This document shows positions 48,146 through 60,987 of a stretch of 64,000 nt of DNA, one piece after another. Numbering within the stretch: position 1 is the first letter of the stretch; each line of letters begins with the position of its first letter. A program made the position numbers and the translations under genes. Source of the DNA: Quillaja saponaria (Eukaryota; Streptophyta; Magnoliopsida; Fabales; Quillajaceae); NCBI GenBank assembly GCA_029379385.1, contig CM055618.1, positions 14,299,071 through 14,363,070 on the forward strand. Reading direction: 5' to 3'. The notes under the pieces were generated by a model. The model had not been told where the DNA came from. It was given only the letters and a program-made list of their open reading frames with translations, and did not search any database.

Positions 48146-48180
<35 letters not shown>
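48145..48180. repeat. (CT)n-(TA)n compound microsatellite
   Basis: About 12 CT units run straight into about 6 TA units. It is intergenic and likely polymorphic. Confidence 0.95.
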
Positions 48181-48181
<1 letters not shown>

Positions 48182-49317
48182 CTAGATTGGTAGGCATGCT
48201 TGGTCCAGTTATGATTTCTAATGAAAACCTAGGAAATCACAAAATTTGTTGCTTCCTAGTTTTTCTCTTGCGAATATAGATTTAGTGAAAACTAAACAAG
48301 ATTTGTACAAGGCAAATTTGAAAAACAAGTTTTCTTCCGACGAAACTATATAGTCGTAAGAAATTGAATAATTCCATTTCATGAAACAGTAGTTTTAAAC
48401 ATAATAATATTCATACATCAGTATATTAGTTTCCGGATTAAATTTTATTTAGCAATCAGACTAATGTAATCTTGATTAATTTATATATATATGATTCGTT
48501 TAAAATTAGATCATTCAGCTAGGACTAGAGCATTTATAAGTTATTTTTCATGGCGTTCCACAAACTCTTAAAGTTGAAAAACTAAGAAAAATTATCAATA
48601 TATATATATATATATGAGATGTATATTTGTGTAAATTCATACTTTAATATTGATTACAATATACTATGTTTCTCCTATATATGTTGCCATGTAGGTATAA
48701 TTCATACTTTACTTTTCTATGCTGCTAGTTGGCCATGATATATGGTTTACATGTAATCATGGGTGGATGAGATGGACTTTGAGAAGTAATTAGTGCAAAA
48801 TAAAAAACAAAAACAAAAGCACCTATTACTAATCGAACTCTAAACTTGGTTCACATTTAATTTTGGGGGCTGCTATGAATAATTTTGAGATTTTTAATTG
48901 TCATGATCTAGTGATCAGGCATGTTCCACCTATGTAATAGACTCAACCTTAAACTAATTTTAGAGGGGAAGTAGTTTCATCTTTTGCAAAATCAAATTCT
49001 GTTTGATTGCTACCCTTTACGAGTCTTTAATAATTATAGTAATGTTAGTTGACGTCTGAGTGGGCTTTTATAATTTGGACATTCACCAAATTAATCAAGC
49101 TGGTTATTGGGCTCTGTTTTTCTTTTTCTTTTTCTTTTTGTAAATTAGGGCCTATATAGGTTTCGAATTTGGATACCTTTCATTCCCTAAGCTCAAGCAA
49201 AAGGGTATTTACAATTGTGATTATTTAAGTGTCAAACAAACCCCAATTGAAAACATTTATCAAGAAAATGGAAAGGCATGTAGATTACTCCACAATTTAT
49301 GGCAGGATAGGTGGGCT

Positions 49318-49823
49318 AAGGGGTGGAACAAGCTAAGCTTGAGTTGAGAAAGCTCGGCTTGTCTCCTCCTATTTTAGACAAATTTAAGCTCGGCTCGTTT
49401 TCGTTAAAAATTTGCAAGCCTTAACAAGTCTAATCTCAAGCTCAAGCTTAACTCATTAAGAGATTGTTAGGTTTTTTAAAAATAATAAAAGAATTTCATA
49501 GTTAAAAATAATTAAACCTTAGATCTACTTGAGAACCATTAGAGTAACTTACCACTAAGCGATATTATAACATATGTTAGTTGGCAAATAAATATACTTA
49601 TTATAAATTTAATTATATGTAAATAATAAAAAAATTATTAAATAATATTAAATAAGCAGGCTCACTAGCTTATGAGTCAAGTTTTAAAAAGATTGAGCTC
49701 GACTCATTTTACTAAACGAGCTCAAAATAAAGTTTAATATCAGCTCATTTAGAAAATGAATAGAGCTTAATAGGAGCGCTTAATGAGTTGTTTACTAGCT
49801 AATTCGGCTTATTGCCACCCCTT
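49318..49823. mobile_element. TIR transposon fragment, GAGCTCGGCTCG family, copy B
   Basis: AAGGGGTGG at 49318-49326 is the exact reverse complement of CCACCCCTT at 49815-49823. The interior matches copy A (20235-20696) in the same order: CTCGGCT repeats, TTATTAAATAATATTAAATA, AAAAAGATTGAGCTCGACTC and TTTTACTAAACGAGCTCAAA. There is no coding capacity. It is about 506 bp and more diverged in its CTCGGCT motifs than copy A. Confidence 0.75.
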
Positions 49824-51709
49824 TACGCCCAAGTCCAAATTATTCTATATTTGGAAAAAATCCCTATTGCACCTATGTCAAGGAGAAAATTTCTAGTAAG
49901 GTACATTGCGTCCACATCATAACCATTTTATATTTGAAAGAACCCTTATTGTATCTATGTAGGCAAATTTAAGGATTTTTCTAAAAGTGACTACAATCAT
50001 TTATGTGAACATAAATTTGCAACCAACTAGCAAATTGTAGTAGAAGAGACTCGAATTTTCAACCTAGTAAATGGTGTTTCTTTGAGTTTTTTTTATTGCT
50101 AAACTAACCCATTATTACAACATTTGTTATTGATCATTAGGATCTTGATGTTTTCTTAACCTCTTTTTATCTTAATTAGCTTGCTGCTTATTGAAACATT
50201 TGTATGTATATTGATCAGTACCTTCCAAAATTCAGGCTTGTACTATTTGTGGTAGGTATAAAGCATGCAAACAAAACTTCTTTTGTACGAATTTTCAATT
50301 GAATCATGTGCTTTGCCGCTTGTCAAGGCAATAGTTAGTTCAACAATTGCACCACATAAACTCTCACCCACCCATTGCAAAGAGCAAATGGATTTTATGT
50401 ACTTTTTATCTTCTTTTAAAATATTTACTACGTGTGAAAAGTTTGTACAAACAATATATCTTATTTGATACTATTTTTTATTATTATGAATTTTGTGTAC
50501 GAAACACTTTGCTAAATAATTTGTCTGTGTATTGTGTTTGATTTTGTCTATGAGATCAAGTATAGTAACCAAAGAGAAATTTGTATGCTGCTTGAAGTGA
50601 TAGTGTTTGATTTTGTGTAGGAGACAATGAGTTGGTGACTCAGTAAACAAAATGTGAATATTTCTTCCATAATTTCGTAGCAGGCAAAGCATCCTGCCTC
50701 CTAATACTTCTGCCAAACAACAAAAGCCCAGATTTCCACTTCCATAATAAGTACCAAAAGAAGAAGAGGGAAAAAAAATTACCTCCTGGTAAAATTGAAA
50801 TAAAAATCTTCTAATTATTAGATTAATGGAGACTATGTTTTAAAAAATGAATCAATAATTAAATTTAAAAATAATCAATTCTCGAATCAACAATTTAACT
50901 AGAATCAAATCAATGAGATCATAAGTATATTTAATTTAAAATATTAAATACAATATAATTATGCTGCAATGATTATATTTATATTATATATTAAGAACTT
51001 AGGAAAGTAAAAATAATAATTTTCAAATTCATTTAATATAGTCACCTACAAAATATTATATGTTAATTAGTGTGTTTTGTTTCCGTATAATAAATTTTGA
51101 GATTTTTATTTAGCTTTTTAACTATATTTGAATATATAACTCATTAAAAAAATTAAGAACTCAATTCAATATTTTAAATTAGTATTTTAATTATATTAAA
51201 TATATAAAATTTAAAAATTAGTTAAATATATTTACGACATGACTTATTCAATCAAAGGTCTAATTTTGATGTAATCAGTAACTAACATTCAATTTTTTTT
51301 TTGGGAATCAATGGCCTTTCCCATTTTAAATTTGATAAAAAGAAAAACAAAACGAAACCATGGGACAAAGAAATAGGAAAGGTCTTAGTCAAAATTTGAA
51401 TCCTGAAATCGCAAAATTACGAAACCAATAAAAAGAAATAGGAAAGGCCGGTCTATGAGATTGCAATTTACTAATTTGTCACCCTGAAGCTTGAAAAGCT
51501 CTCTTTTTTTGTTTTTCTTTTAAAAGTCAAGAAGGGGAAAGATACAGACCCCTCTGCTGTTTTTACTTGTCTCTCCCTTTGTCCACTGTCCTCGTTCTCT
51601 CCGTTCCCTATTGCTTCCAGTTTTCAGTTATACATTCTCTCCACGATTTTTGATTACCCTTTTGCTAGATCCCAATACACTGAATAGTGCTTAGAAATTT
51701 TTGTTTTTG

Positions 51710-54700
51710 ATGGGTTCTCTCTCGCATGTAATCAGCCCCAAGCTCATTCTTCCTCACCTAAATTCTCGCCGCTCTTATGGGTTATCGAAATCCAATTCTA
51801 GGACATTAATATCGACCAGAGCAGCTAAGAAAGTTCGTGTCTTTGCTGAGATTAAGAATCAGAGCTCAAGTTCGAAAAAGGAGATTAATTTCAGTGATCC
51901 TGATTGGAAAACCAAGTTCCAGAAGGAGTTTGAGGAGCGATTCAACATTCCTCATATTACTGACATATTCGAAGATGATGTTTCAATCCCTTCTACTTTT
52001 TGTCTCAAAATGAGGTCTTTTTTTTTTTGTTTTGATACAGATTGTTGTTTTTCTTTACCTTATTTTGTTTTGACAAGTCAAAGAGAGATGGTGGGCGAAG
52101 TGGAATCTGAATTTCTTTTGAATTTTTAATGGGTTCTTTACGTAATTGCCTTAAACAGGACTCCAATAACAGAAGCATTTGCTGCCGGTTATCCTTCTGA
52201 TGAGGAATGGCATGGATACATAAATAACAATGATAGAGTACTCCTTAAGGTATAGTAGTTGGATGTGAAATGAAACTGACGAGCCCTTTTCGTAGCAAAA
52301 GAAAAAGATGGTTTTTTTTTTTTTTTGATATTGACTTTTATCGTTTCAGACTATATACTATTCGTCACCTAGATCTGCTGGTGCTGAGTGCATTGATCCT
52401 AATTGTACATGGGTAGAACAATGGTAAAATATCTGCCCCCAACTTTTAAACCTTTATGGATGGAAGCAGCTTGTCATACATCATACGTGTCTTTGTGCAC
52501 ACATATAATTTATTATCCTACTCAGTAAAGATTTTAGGTCAATCATAGTTGGGATAACATTTCATGATTTCTACATGGTATTGCAAATATTTCCTACTCA
52601 GGTTCTTAAACTGATATTTCCATAGAATTGACTTTTATTGTCTTTTACTAATAAATATAAGGATTTAACAACAAATACTTATTGACGAGGGATCAAGTTG
52701 CCAGTGTAATGTGCGGGCCACTTTCTGCTCGAGCAAAGTTATATGGTGATCTAACTGTTTGGCAATGCATAAATCTCATGGTGGTATTTCATAGTGGCAA
52801 AGTAAGTAAGGGGAATACCTCTACATGGAATGACATTTAGCAATGCAGTTGGATGGTATTATTATAGCTACCAATGGATATACTATTAGGCTTCTGGAAT
52901 GTAGACAGCTGTTTAGACTTTATATGGTTGGGCAGTGATATCACGATTCACGACCAGTCAACCATCTTGCTTGTCATTTCCTTAGCCTGTGTGTACATAC
53001 AGAGAGAGTGTGTGAGAGAGGGGAGGAGGCAGTGGTGGACAAAAACTAAAGTATTAGAAAATGTCATTCAGAACTATAATCTTACTTGCACCCACGTACA
53101 CTTTCCCATTTATCTGCTTGCTTAATATCTTGCTTTTTTCAGCAGATCTGTACATATGTTATGTTCAGTCCGAGATTAACACCTCTAATAAAATTTACTG
53201 GTTTTGTTCTTAGGGTTCATCGAGCTGGGCCTCGTGAGAAGATATACTTTAAGCCGGAAGAAGTAAAGGCAGCAATTGTAACTTGTGGAGGGCTCTGTCC
53301 TGGTCTTAATGATGTCATCAGACATGTCAGTATCATAAAACTTATCTTTATTTTATTCCATTATTTCTTTTACCAATTCTCATATTTGTCTTCCTCCGGA
53401 GATATAGTTCTTCTAAATATAATTGATAAATTTATGATGTTTGTGCCTTAATCATTAATGTGCTGCAGATTGTTATCACACTTGAAATATATGGTGTGAA
53501 AAAGATTGTGGGAATACCTTTTGGTTACCGTGGATTTTCTGACAAAGAATTGACTGAAATGCCGGTAAACTCATGTTTCTCTCCTCATTGATGTTTGTTG
53601 AAACATCATTTCATTCGTCTTAGATTTTTTATATTTCTCAAGTAAAATTTTATTATTTTTTCTCGTGAGTGTTGAATTAACTAATGTATATTTGGTTTTG
53701 ATTATCAGCTATCACGGAAAGTGGTCCAAAATATACATCTTTCTGGTGGAAGCTTATTAGGAGTTTCACGTGGAGGACCCAGTATTAGTGACATCGTTGA
53801 CAGTTTGGAGGTCCTTGATTAATCCGTGTTAACAAATGGTTTTGCAGAGAGATTTGTTGATATTGGATGCTTCATTGACAGTACCGAGATTACATTCTTA
53901 ATATATGTATTTTCGTTTTGTCTCAGGAAAGAGGAATCAACATGCTTTTTGTCTTGGGTGGTAATGGTACACACGCTGGGGCGAACGGGATTCACAATGA
54001 GGTTGTTTAATGTTTATCCTGTAGCCCTCATAAAATTGGGTGCACTAACTTGTAAATGTAACCTTACAAAAGATTTTTACTTATTTTGTGACTATATCTA
54101 TGGAAACAAACTATGCATTGAAGTTCATGAAAAAAAAAAAAATTTGATAAAAAAGAGAGCTTAATATTCAATGTGTCTTGACTTGCAGTGGTGTGTCTAA
54201 AAAGGCAGTTAAGTTGCAACTGTAGAAATCAAGTTGTTACTTATGTGATTTATTTTAATTTCACAGTTATAATGTTAATTCTTTCTCTTTTTCTTTTCTC
54301 TGAATTTCCAACTCCGTCATGAAACGAGTATTAATGTGGTTATGTCTTGTATATGTTCATGTTATCTGGATTCTGGAAATGTCTCCACTTAATATGAGAC
54401 ACTGTTGACATGACCCCTTGAATTGTTGTTGCTATATCTGTTCCCTTCCGGGATCTGCATTTATCTTTACTGAAGCTGTAATTTTTATTCTCTTTTCTTT
54501 CAGTGTCGTAAAAGACGATTGAAAGTAGTTGTGGTTGGTGTCCCAAAAACTATAGACAACGATATTCTGTTGATGGATAAAACTTTTGGTTTTGATACTG
54601 CTGTTGAAGAAGCACAAAGAGCAATAAATTCTGCATATATTGAGGTACAGTTATTCATAATTCTTGACATTGCTCTATGGCCACTTGTCCAACATCCTTT

Positions 54701-56764
54701 TCAAGTTCCTACATGCTTAATTGTTCAACTTTCCTTTCCTCTATTAATTATTAGGCACATAGTGCTTACCATGGAATTGGCGTTGTAAAACTGATGGGTC
54801 GTAGCAGTGGATTTATAGCAATGCATGCATCCTTAGCTAGTGGACAGATTGACATATGTCTGATTCCTGAGGTATATATAATGGATATTAATTGGAAGTT
54901 CTCTCTCTCTGTATCTCTCTCTAAAAGTTTATGGGTGTGCTTCTAAGGTGCCTTTCAATCTACATGGACCTCATGGAGTTTTGACGCATCTCAAGTACCT
55001 GATAGAAACAAAGGGATCAGCTGTGATCTGTGTGGCAGAGGGAGCTGGACAGGTGATTTACATTATGTATTTGTTCTGGTTTTTTATGTTAATAAATTTT
55101 GTAATCTGTCGAGAAGATTTACAAGCTGCAATCAACTTTTGCTTCAACAATTATACCAAGTGAAGAAAATGAAAAAACCTAATTTTCTTACTGAGTTCCC
55201 CTTCGAAGACTTCTGTAATCAGAAATTTTAGAAAGTTAAAGTTGGAAGTTGATATCGCTTTTCATATGCAGAATTTTGTTCAGAAGACTAATGCAACTGA
55301 TGCATCTGGTAATGCTGTACTTGGAGACATTGGTGTACATATTCAACAAGAGGTTGGTGATTAGTTGTTTGTGTATTCTTGCTATAGTAAACAAGTTGAT
55401 AACAGAATACATATAGATATATTAGTGAAACTGATATACTCACTTTATTAGTCTTACCAAAATAGGAAGGACTTGCAAATCACAATCTGATCTCACTGTT
55501 CTTGTAGTGTGAAATACAAGATTATTAGGCACTAGCTATGTGTATTTAATTGGAATTATCTACAGAATGAGAGTCATCCATTAATTGATTTGCTTGTCTG
55601 TGATTTCTCCAAATACCTACTCACTTTTATCCAATCATCAGCCTTGGCTTTTTTGAAGGAATACATTATTGTGTAAAAATTCATTTATGAACTTCATCAG
55701 GTCTTATTTTTTGTAAAATTAAATATGAGATTTAAAACAAGTCTTCTTGGAAGTGGAACCCCTGAAACAAAAGCTTATGCTGGCTTTAGTAGCTCTTTTA
55801 TTGCCCCTGTTGGGTGGCAATAATTGGTGTTCACTTGAATATTAATACCCATACAGAGCATCATCAAATGACGAGATCATTTCTTAATTTCAAATAAATA
55901 GTGGAGTAGTTGTTACTAATTATGCTTTTATCCAACTGTTTAGGACTGTTATAGAGTTCCTAGTTCCTGTTTCCCATTCTCTAGCTGTGCCTTTTTGAAA
56001 ATCTTAACTGGCAGATGAGCAATTTTTTTAGTCTAGTTTACCTCGCTTCTTACAAATTTTACACCTATTTTTTGTATTTTGTATTGCAGCTACAGAAAAG
56101 AAAAGAAAGAGATCTCTTGCTGATGTGCATAAAATTTTACATTTTGATGCTTCTGAAATGCCTATTTTAAAACACTTCTTCTACTTTAATTTTTCGTCCT
56201 AGGAGTAAGTTTTGCAGTACAACATCTCCTGGTTGTCAGCATACTCAATTTGGACATGGAAAGATGTATCTTTTCCTTTTTATTTGCAAGGAAACGTCTC
56301 ATTGTTTAAGCTTGAGTTTAATAAGTTATATAATCTCGAGTTTCGACTTTATATTGATTGTTTTTTGAACCACAATGATCAAATCATGTGTGCTTCTTAC
56401 CAAACAAATCACAGAAGAACCTCCTAGCATTGAACACCAAGTGATTTTGGATTGTGTGTTTAGGTTTTCAGATTTAGTAACACACCCTTCTGATCCTGAG
56501 CAGCATGTCATTCCTACTTTTTGTCAAAATACTGAACTCAACAATATGCTTTCGAGGTTTAATGTCTACTAGACTACTATCCTATCTAAGGGAAATCACT
56601 AAGGTTCACTTTCTGTATGTTGAAACTACTTGATTTTCATAAATATTATGATGTTTTGATTGAAGTAACCACAATTATGGGTAAATGCCTTTTGAGTTCT
56701 TAAGTGTAAGTAACTGCTTTAGTCGAATCCATTTCTTTCTTCTTCTTCTTCTTCATATTTTTTG

Positions 56765-56796
<32 letters not shown>

Positions 56797-58408
56797 TTTT
56801 TTTTTTTTGCAAAATCTGATACTGACAACTGGTTTATCTCAGATTAAAAAATATTTTAAGGGGATTGATGTTCATGCTGATGTGAAGTATATTGATCCCA
56901 CATACATGATTCGTGCTTGTCGGGCGAACGCATCAGATGGAATTCTTTGCACTGTACTTGGACAAAATGCTGTTAGTCACTCTCTCTCTCTCTCTTTCAT
57001 ATGCAACATGTATAAATAGATATGCAGTCCATTTGTAGGTTATTAAAGTCTCCCAACTCGTTCCCAGTGGTTGACACAAACATCTGTATGTTAGTTTTTG
57101 TTTGGTAGTTCACATTATTGCTTTGGAGTATTTTTCTTAAAATCACAATTCAAGCAACACATGATGGTGATAGCTTTTTTGATGAAACCTGCTCAATTTT
57201 GAATGTCCTTGTCAAGTTTTGCCCCATAGGTTGGACATTATTTCATAATTGCACGAGGGAAAACCTGGAAGATGACATGATAGGAGATTCATATAGTTTG
57301 GTTTTGCTACCATTTTTTCCCTTGTTCCTTGACTGATATCTCTCAACCCTATCATCATCAGCACTGTCAAATTATGATTTGATTTGATCTTGAGTTTGGT
57401 CAACCACATGAAGTTTATATTTATGCCTCAGCAATTCACTATGTTGAGAAAATAGATCCCAACATGGATCTCTGAATTCCCTATTGCTTACTTAAGCTTG
57501 GAGAATGGAATAAAGTTTTTATTTTGGATACATGCTGAAATGAAATGTCAAAGATCTGGAATAACATTCTGGCTAAATGTGGTAGATTATGTGAAAACTT
57601 TAAACCTCAGTTCCGATTCTCCACTTTTCAAAGAGGAAATAAAATTGCTACCCATATAAATCTTTTTCCTTGGCTACAGAAGGTGCTCCTGGATAGGCAT
57701 AGTTAGATTATACTGCAAACGGCCAAGCTTGCTTGAACACTTCAGTTTTCAGTGGCTTGTCAAATTCGTACGATCACTAGTTATATGGTCCAAATTCTAT
57801 GCAGTGTAGCTCTGTCCACCCCATACTGGTTGAGATCAATTTGTCATCTCTCGTGCATATAGTGTTGTTCTTCAAGCTGCCCCTTGCTGAAAGTAGGTCT
57901 CCCGGTTACCTAATTTCTTGTTAGAGGTTTTCCTCTTGTGGAAGGAAATTAGTTTTCTTGTTAGACAAAGGATTGGTTTTGAGGACTAATATGTTAACCA
58001 GGTTTCAGAATCATAGAGAGATGGATAGGTAATTAGGGTTCATTCACATGGTTGATATATATGTAGGAAGGCTGTGAAACACTTAGGGCCAGGGGAGAAT
58101 TTATTTTACTGCACATGATACATACTTTAGAGTTCACACATATGTTTCAGTAAATGACATGCGTATTTTCAGTGAATATGGTGTTACATGCTATCTGCTA
58201 GTGCATATTCGAGTTCAACATGGATGCATGGATCTTGCAGGTTCATGGTGCTTTTGCTGGATACAGCGGCATTACAGTAGGCATATGTAATACTCACTAT
58301 GTCTACCTTCCCATACCAGAAGTAATATCTTATCCCAGGCTGGTGGACCGTAACAGCCGAATGTGGCATCGTTGCTTGACTTCAACTGGCCAACCTGACT
58401 TCCTTTGA
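51710..58408 (+). CDS. PFK5: Plastid ATP-dependent 6-phosphofructokinase, PFK4/5 group (531 aa)
   Basis: Thirteen exons: 51710-52014, 52159-52249, 52350-52423, 53214-53325, 53469-53564, 53709-53810, 53927-54001, 54504-54644, 54755-54871, 54948-55052, 55272-55352, 56843-56971 and 58241-58408. All are GT-AG and phases close to 531 aa (Arabidopsis PFK5 is about 537). Residues 1-50 are Ser/Arg-rich with few acids, a chloroplast transit peptide. Catalytic-core motifs: [10 protein letters not shown] (180-189), GIPFGYRG (209-216), GGNGTHAGA (271-279), PKTIDNDI (299-306, with the catalytic Asp), FGFDTA (313-318), MGRSSGFIA (346-354), AEGAGQ (401-406) and PTYMIRA (452-458). GGNGT in place of GGDGT is normal for the PFK4/5 group. 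The enzyme phosphorylates fructose 6-phosphate to fructose 1,6-bisphosphate, committing stromal carbon to glycolysis. Introns 11 and 12 are long (1.5 and 1.3 kb). It is convergent with the cyclin gene. Confidence 0.95.
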
Positions 58409-60987
58409 TTTGTTACGCCTTCCCTTATGTGCTAGAGGCTTGGGAAATCCAAGCTTTCGAAGAGTATATATTTTAGGAAAGGAAATATAGCTGCTTCTGA
58501 AATTTTCTGGTTAATCTACCCACAAAATGCTGGGAAATAATACTAAGGATTATATTCCCTCTCCACTCAAAATTTATTTGTAGAGAACATCGCGGTGCTG
58601 AAGTTCTTCTAATTGTATTGATAATAAATTTTTTTGCAGGAAACACCAAGCATTTTATGCTTGAATTTTGATTTATACAGACATTGTTGTATCAAGGAGT
58701 TGTAATTTGACATTTTTAATGAGAGAATAAGAATATGCGGCAAACTATCAACAGTTGCTTCACATTTAGAATTTACTTTTCAATTTTCGGATTTGACAGT
58801 CCTTCACTTCATGAATTTGAATGATTTGTGTTTAAGGAATTCAAAGTTTTTCTTTCTGAAGTAGTTAAACTTCAATGTTTTGTCCATTTCAGTTCCATAT
58901 AAATTAGGATGGCACCTTGTGTAAGCAATGCTACCTTTAGCCTCTTCATTGTTGTAGGAACTTGAAAACATTTTTACTGCAAACAAGTTGTTGGCTTAAT
59001 TAGTAAGAATGGCAATGAGGATTCACCCGAAAATCTTTTTTTTCTTTTTTCTTCTAAGTATAGCTTTCCTTGGGCATGAGTCCAAAGGCAAGTGAAAAAT
59101 TGGGTTCAGAAACTTAAAGAATTGTCAAAACCCAATCCAAGTATCTCAAAACTCTTTTTTTTTTTTGTCCCTTACAATTTAAGAATAAAGTTGGGGTCTT
59201 CATGTTAGAGATAAAGAGTGTTGGAGAGGTGCAGAGGGCACTTTGTGTTTGCTTTTTTTTTTTTTTTGTCATTGCTCATTACATTCACTCAAAGCTGTAA
59301 AAGTTCCACCAACCTAGGACAGTGTTGCAGGTGCAGTAACCATGGCTTTGGGTCCCCACTCACAAACACCGCACAGAAACACACATGCACAATGAAGACA
59401 CCTAGGAATCTGAAAACTATGATACATAAAGGAGAAAAAATGTTTATGTTGTAGTTATATTCCAAAAATTGAAGTATGTTATGGGCTAAAATAGAGTCTT
59501 ATTGATAGATAAAAAACAATTAAATGAGATATATTAAAGATTTAACCTCTATACCATCTTGAGCTAGCTTTTTATCCTTAACAATGTCTTTCTTTCTAAT
59601 TCTCATTTTCTTTTAGTCACAACTATGATCAAACTAGTCAATAGAAACTTTTAGGACTGTTCAAGTTTCCACAAAATACCTCATATATAAAATATATGTA
59701 TTTATGTACACAATTAATAATTTTTCTAATCTTGATCTGCCCAATCAATAATTTGTGATTATATTTTAATATTGTAAAATAAAAAGAGTTACCTCTCACT
59801 TTATAACTTTCTCCAATTTAAATAGTTGTTTCAAAACAACTTATGCACCGGCCATGGAAGGCACCAACTTTATATGGTTGTAATTTGAAGGGTTCAAGTC
59901 AATTGTCGATTGTTATAAGTGTGGGTTTCGTCTCATTTGTCATGCATATATGAGTTGTATGCTATTGGGATCCTTATTTTTATCCTATAAACTCAGTTGT
60001 AATGGATGAAGTAAACTAATCCCTTTGACCGTGCTTGCCTGCTTGGCTATTTTAAATTTTAATCTTTTAAAAAATTAATAACTACCCACTAACTTATTAT
60101 CTGCTTATCAATTATATTAAATATTTTAAAAAAATATTATTTAAAACTATTTACAGCTGCTTTCAAATTTACACAATGGTTATTTAAAAAATAATAATAA
60201 TCTGTGAGCTCGTGATAAAAGACTAGTACACTAATATGGAGCAGGAGAGAATAGCATTTTGCTAAGAGACAGAATGTTGTATAGAGGAAGATATAACCGA
60301 GTCATGAAAATACACAATAATTGTAGTTTTCTGTTCACTTTTTTCAAACTCGCCTTCATATTCCTAGTGAAAAATGTGTAAGTAATAATTGTTGCACGAA
60401 ATAAAAGTTACTCCCACATTGATTGTTGTACCAAGTGAATCTTACTTATAAGAGAGAACAAATCCAAGTCAAGTGTTGAACAGTCAGAACAATAATTATG
60501 TGCCTGAATATTGTTTTCTCTTCACTTCAGCACTCACTACTTGTATAATTTTGTAGGTACAAAGAAATAAAAAAAAAAAAACCTAGCTTGAGAGCACATT
60601 TCTTATAACGTTTGTCCTTTTGGAAATACCACAATAAACTTTCAAGTTTGGCTACATTTTGCTTACATAGTTTCAAGTATATTTTCCTTATTTCCCTCTG
60701 AAATCCGAATACTACCAAAATGGATTTCTCTCTATATCCCTTCTCTTAAAATCTAAATGAGAGTTACAACAAAAACATCCATCAAATTTCTTCACCATGA
60801 GAAACTTCCTCTGTAATATCTATAGCTGTTAGTAAAATTCTATTATCAACAGCTAGAATTAGACTGCTCTTCAAAATTTTCTGTTTTCTCCTTTTTAAGG
60901 CTGTTTTATTGCGGCACGGATCCAAAACCACACCAAAACTCATTCAACCAAACTAGTTGGATTTGGGCGTGAAAGGAAATTCACATG
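58409..60987. other. Convergent 3' intergenic region between the PFK and cyclin genes
   Basis: It contains the 3' UTRs of both genes (an AATAAA for PFK at 58623, and a minus-strand AATAAA for the cyclin at 60905-60910). The AT-rich DNA between has several poly(T) tracts. Open frames at 59218-59454 and 60527-60718 lack similarity. No mobile element is recognised. Confidence 0.5.
58623..58628 (+). terminator. Candidate polyadenylation signal of the PFK gene
   Basis: AATAAA lies 215 nt after the stop codon in AT-rich DNA, a plausible 3' end position for a plant transcript. Confidence 0.4.

Larger units (their letters stand above)
46198..51709. other. Intergenic between the ZHD and PFK genes
   Basis: It holds the ZHD 3' UTR, a (CT)n(TA)n microsatellite (48145-48180), a GAGCTCGGCTCG-family TIR element (49318-49823) and otherwise AT-rich DNA. 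Open frames at 50265-50541 and 50471-50716 lack recognisable similarity. A CT-rich stretch at about 51555-51650 is the probable PFK 5' leader. Confidence 0.5.

Noticed and set aside
56212..56572. Two overlapping open frames inside PFK intron 11
   Set aside because: They are intronic, mutually out of frame, and similar to no PFK exon; splicing from exon 11 to exon 12 gives a continuous family match.
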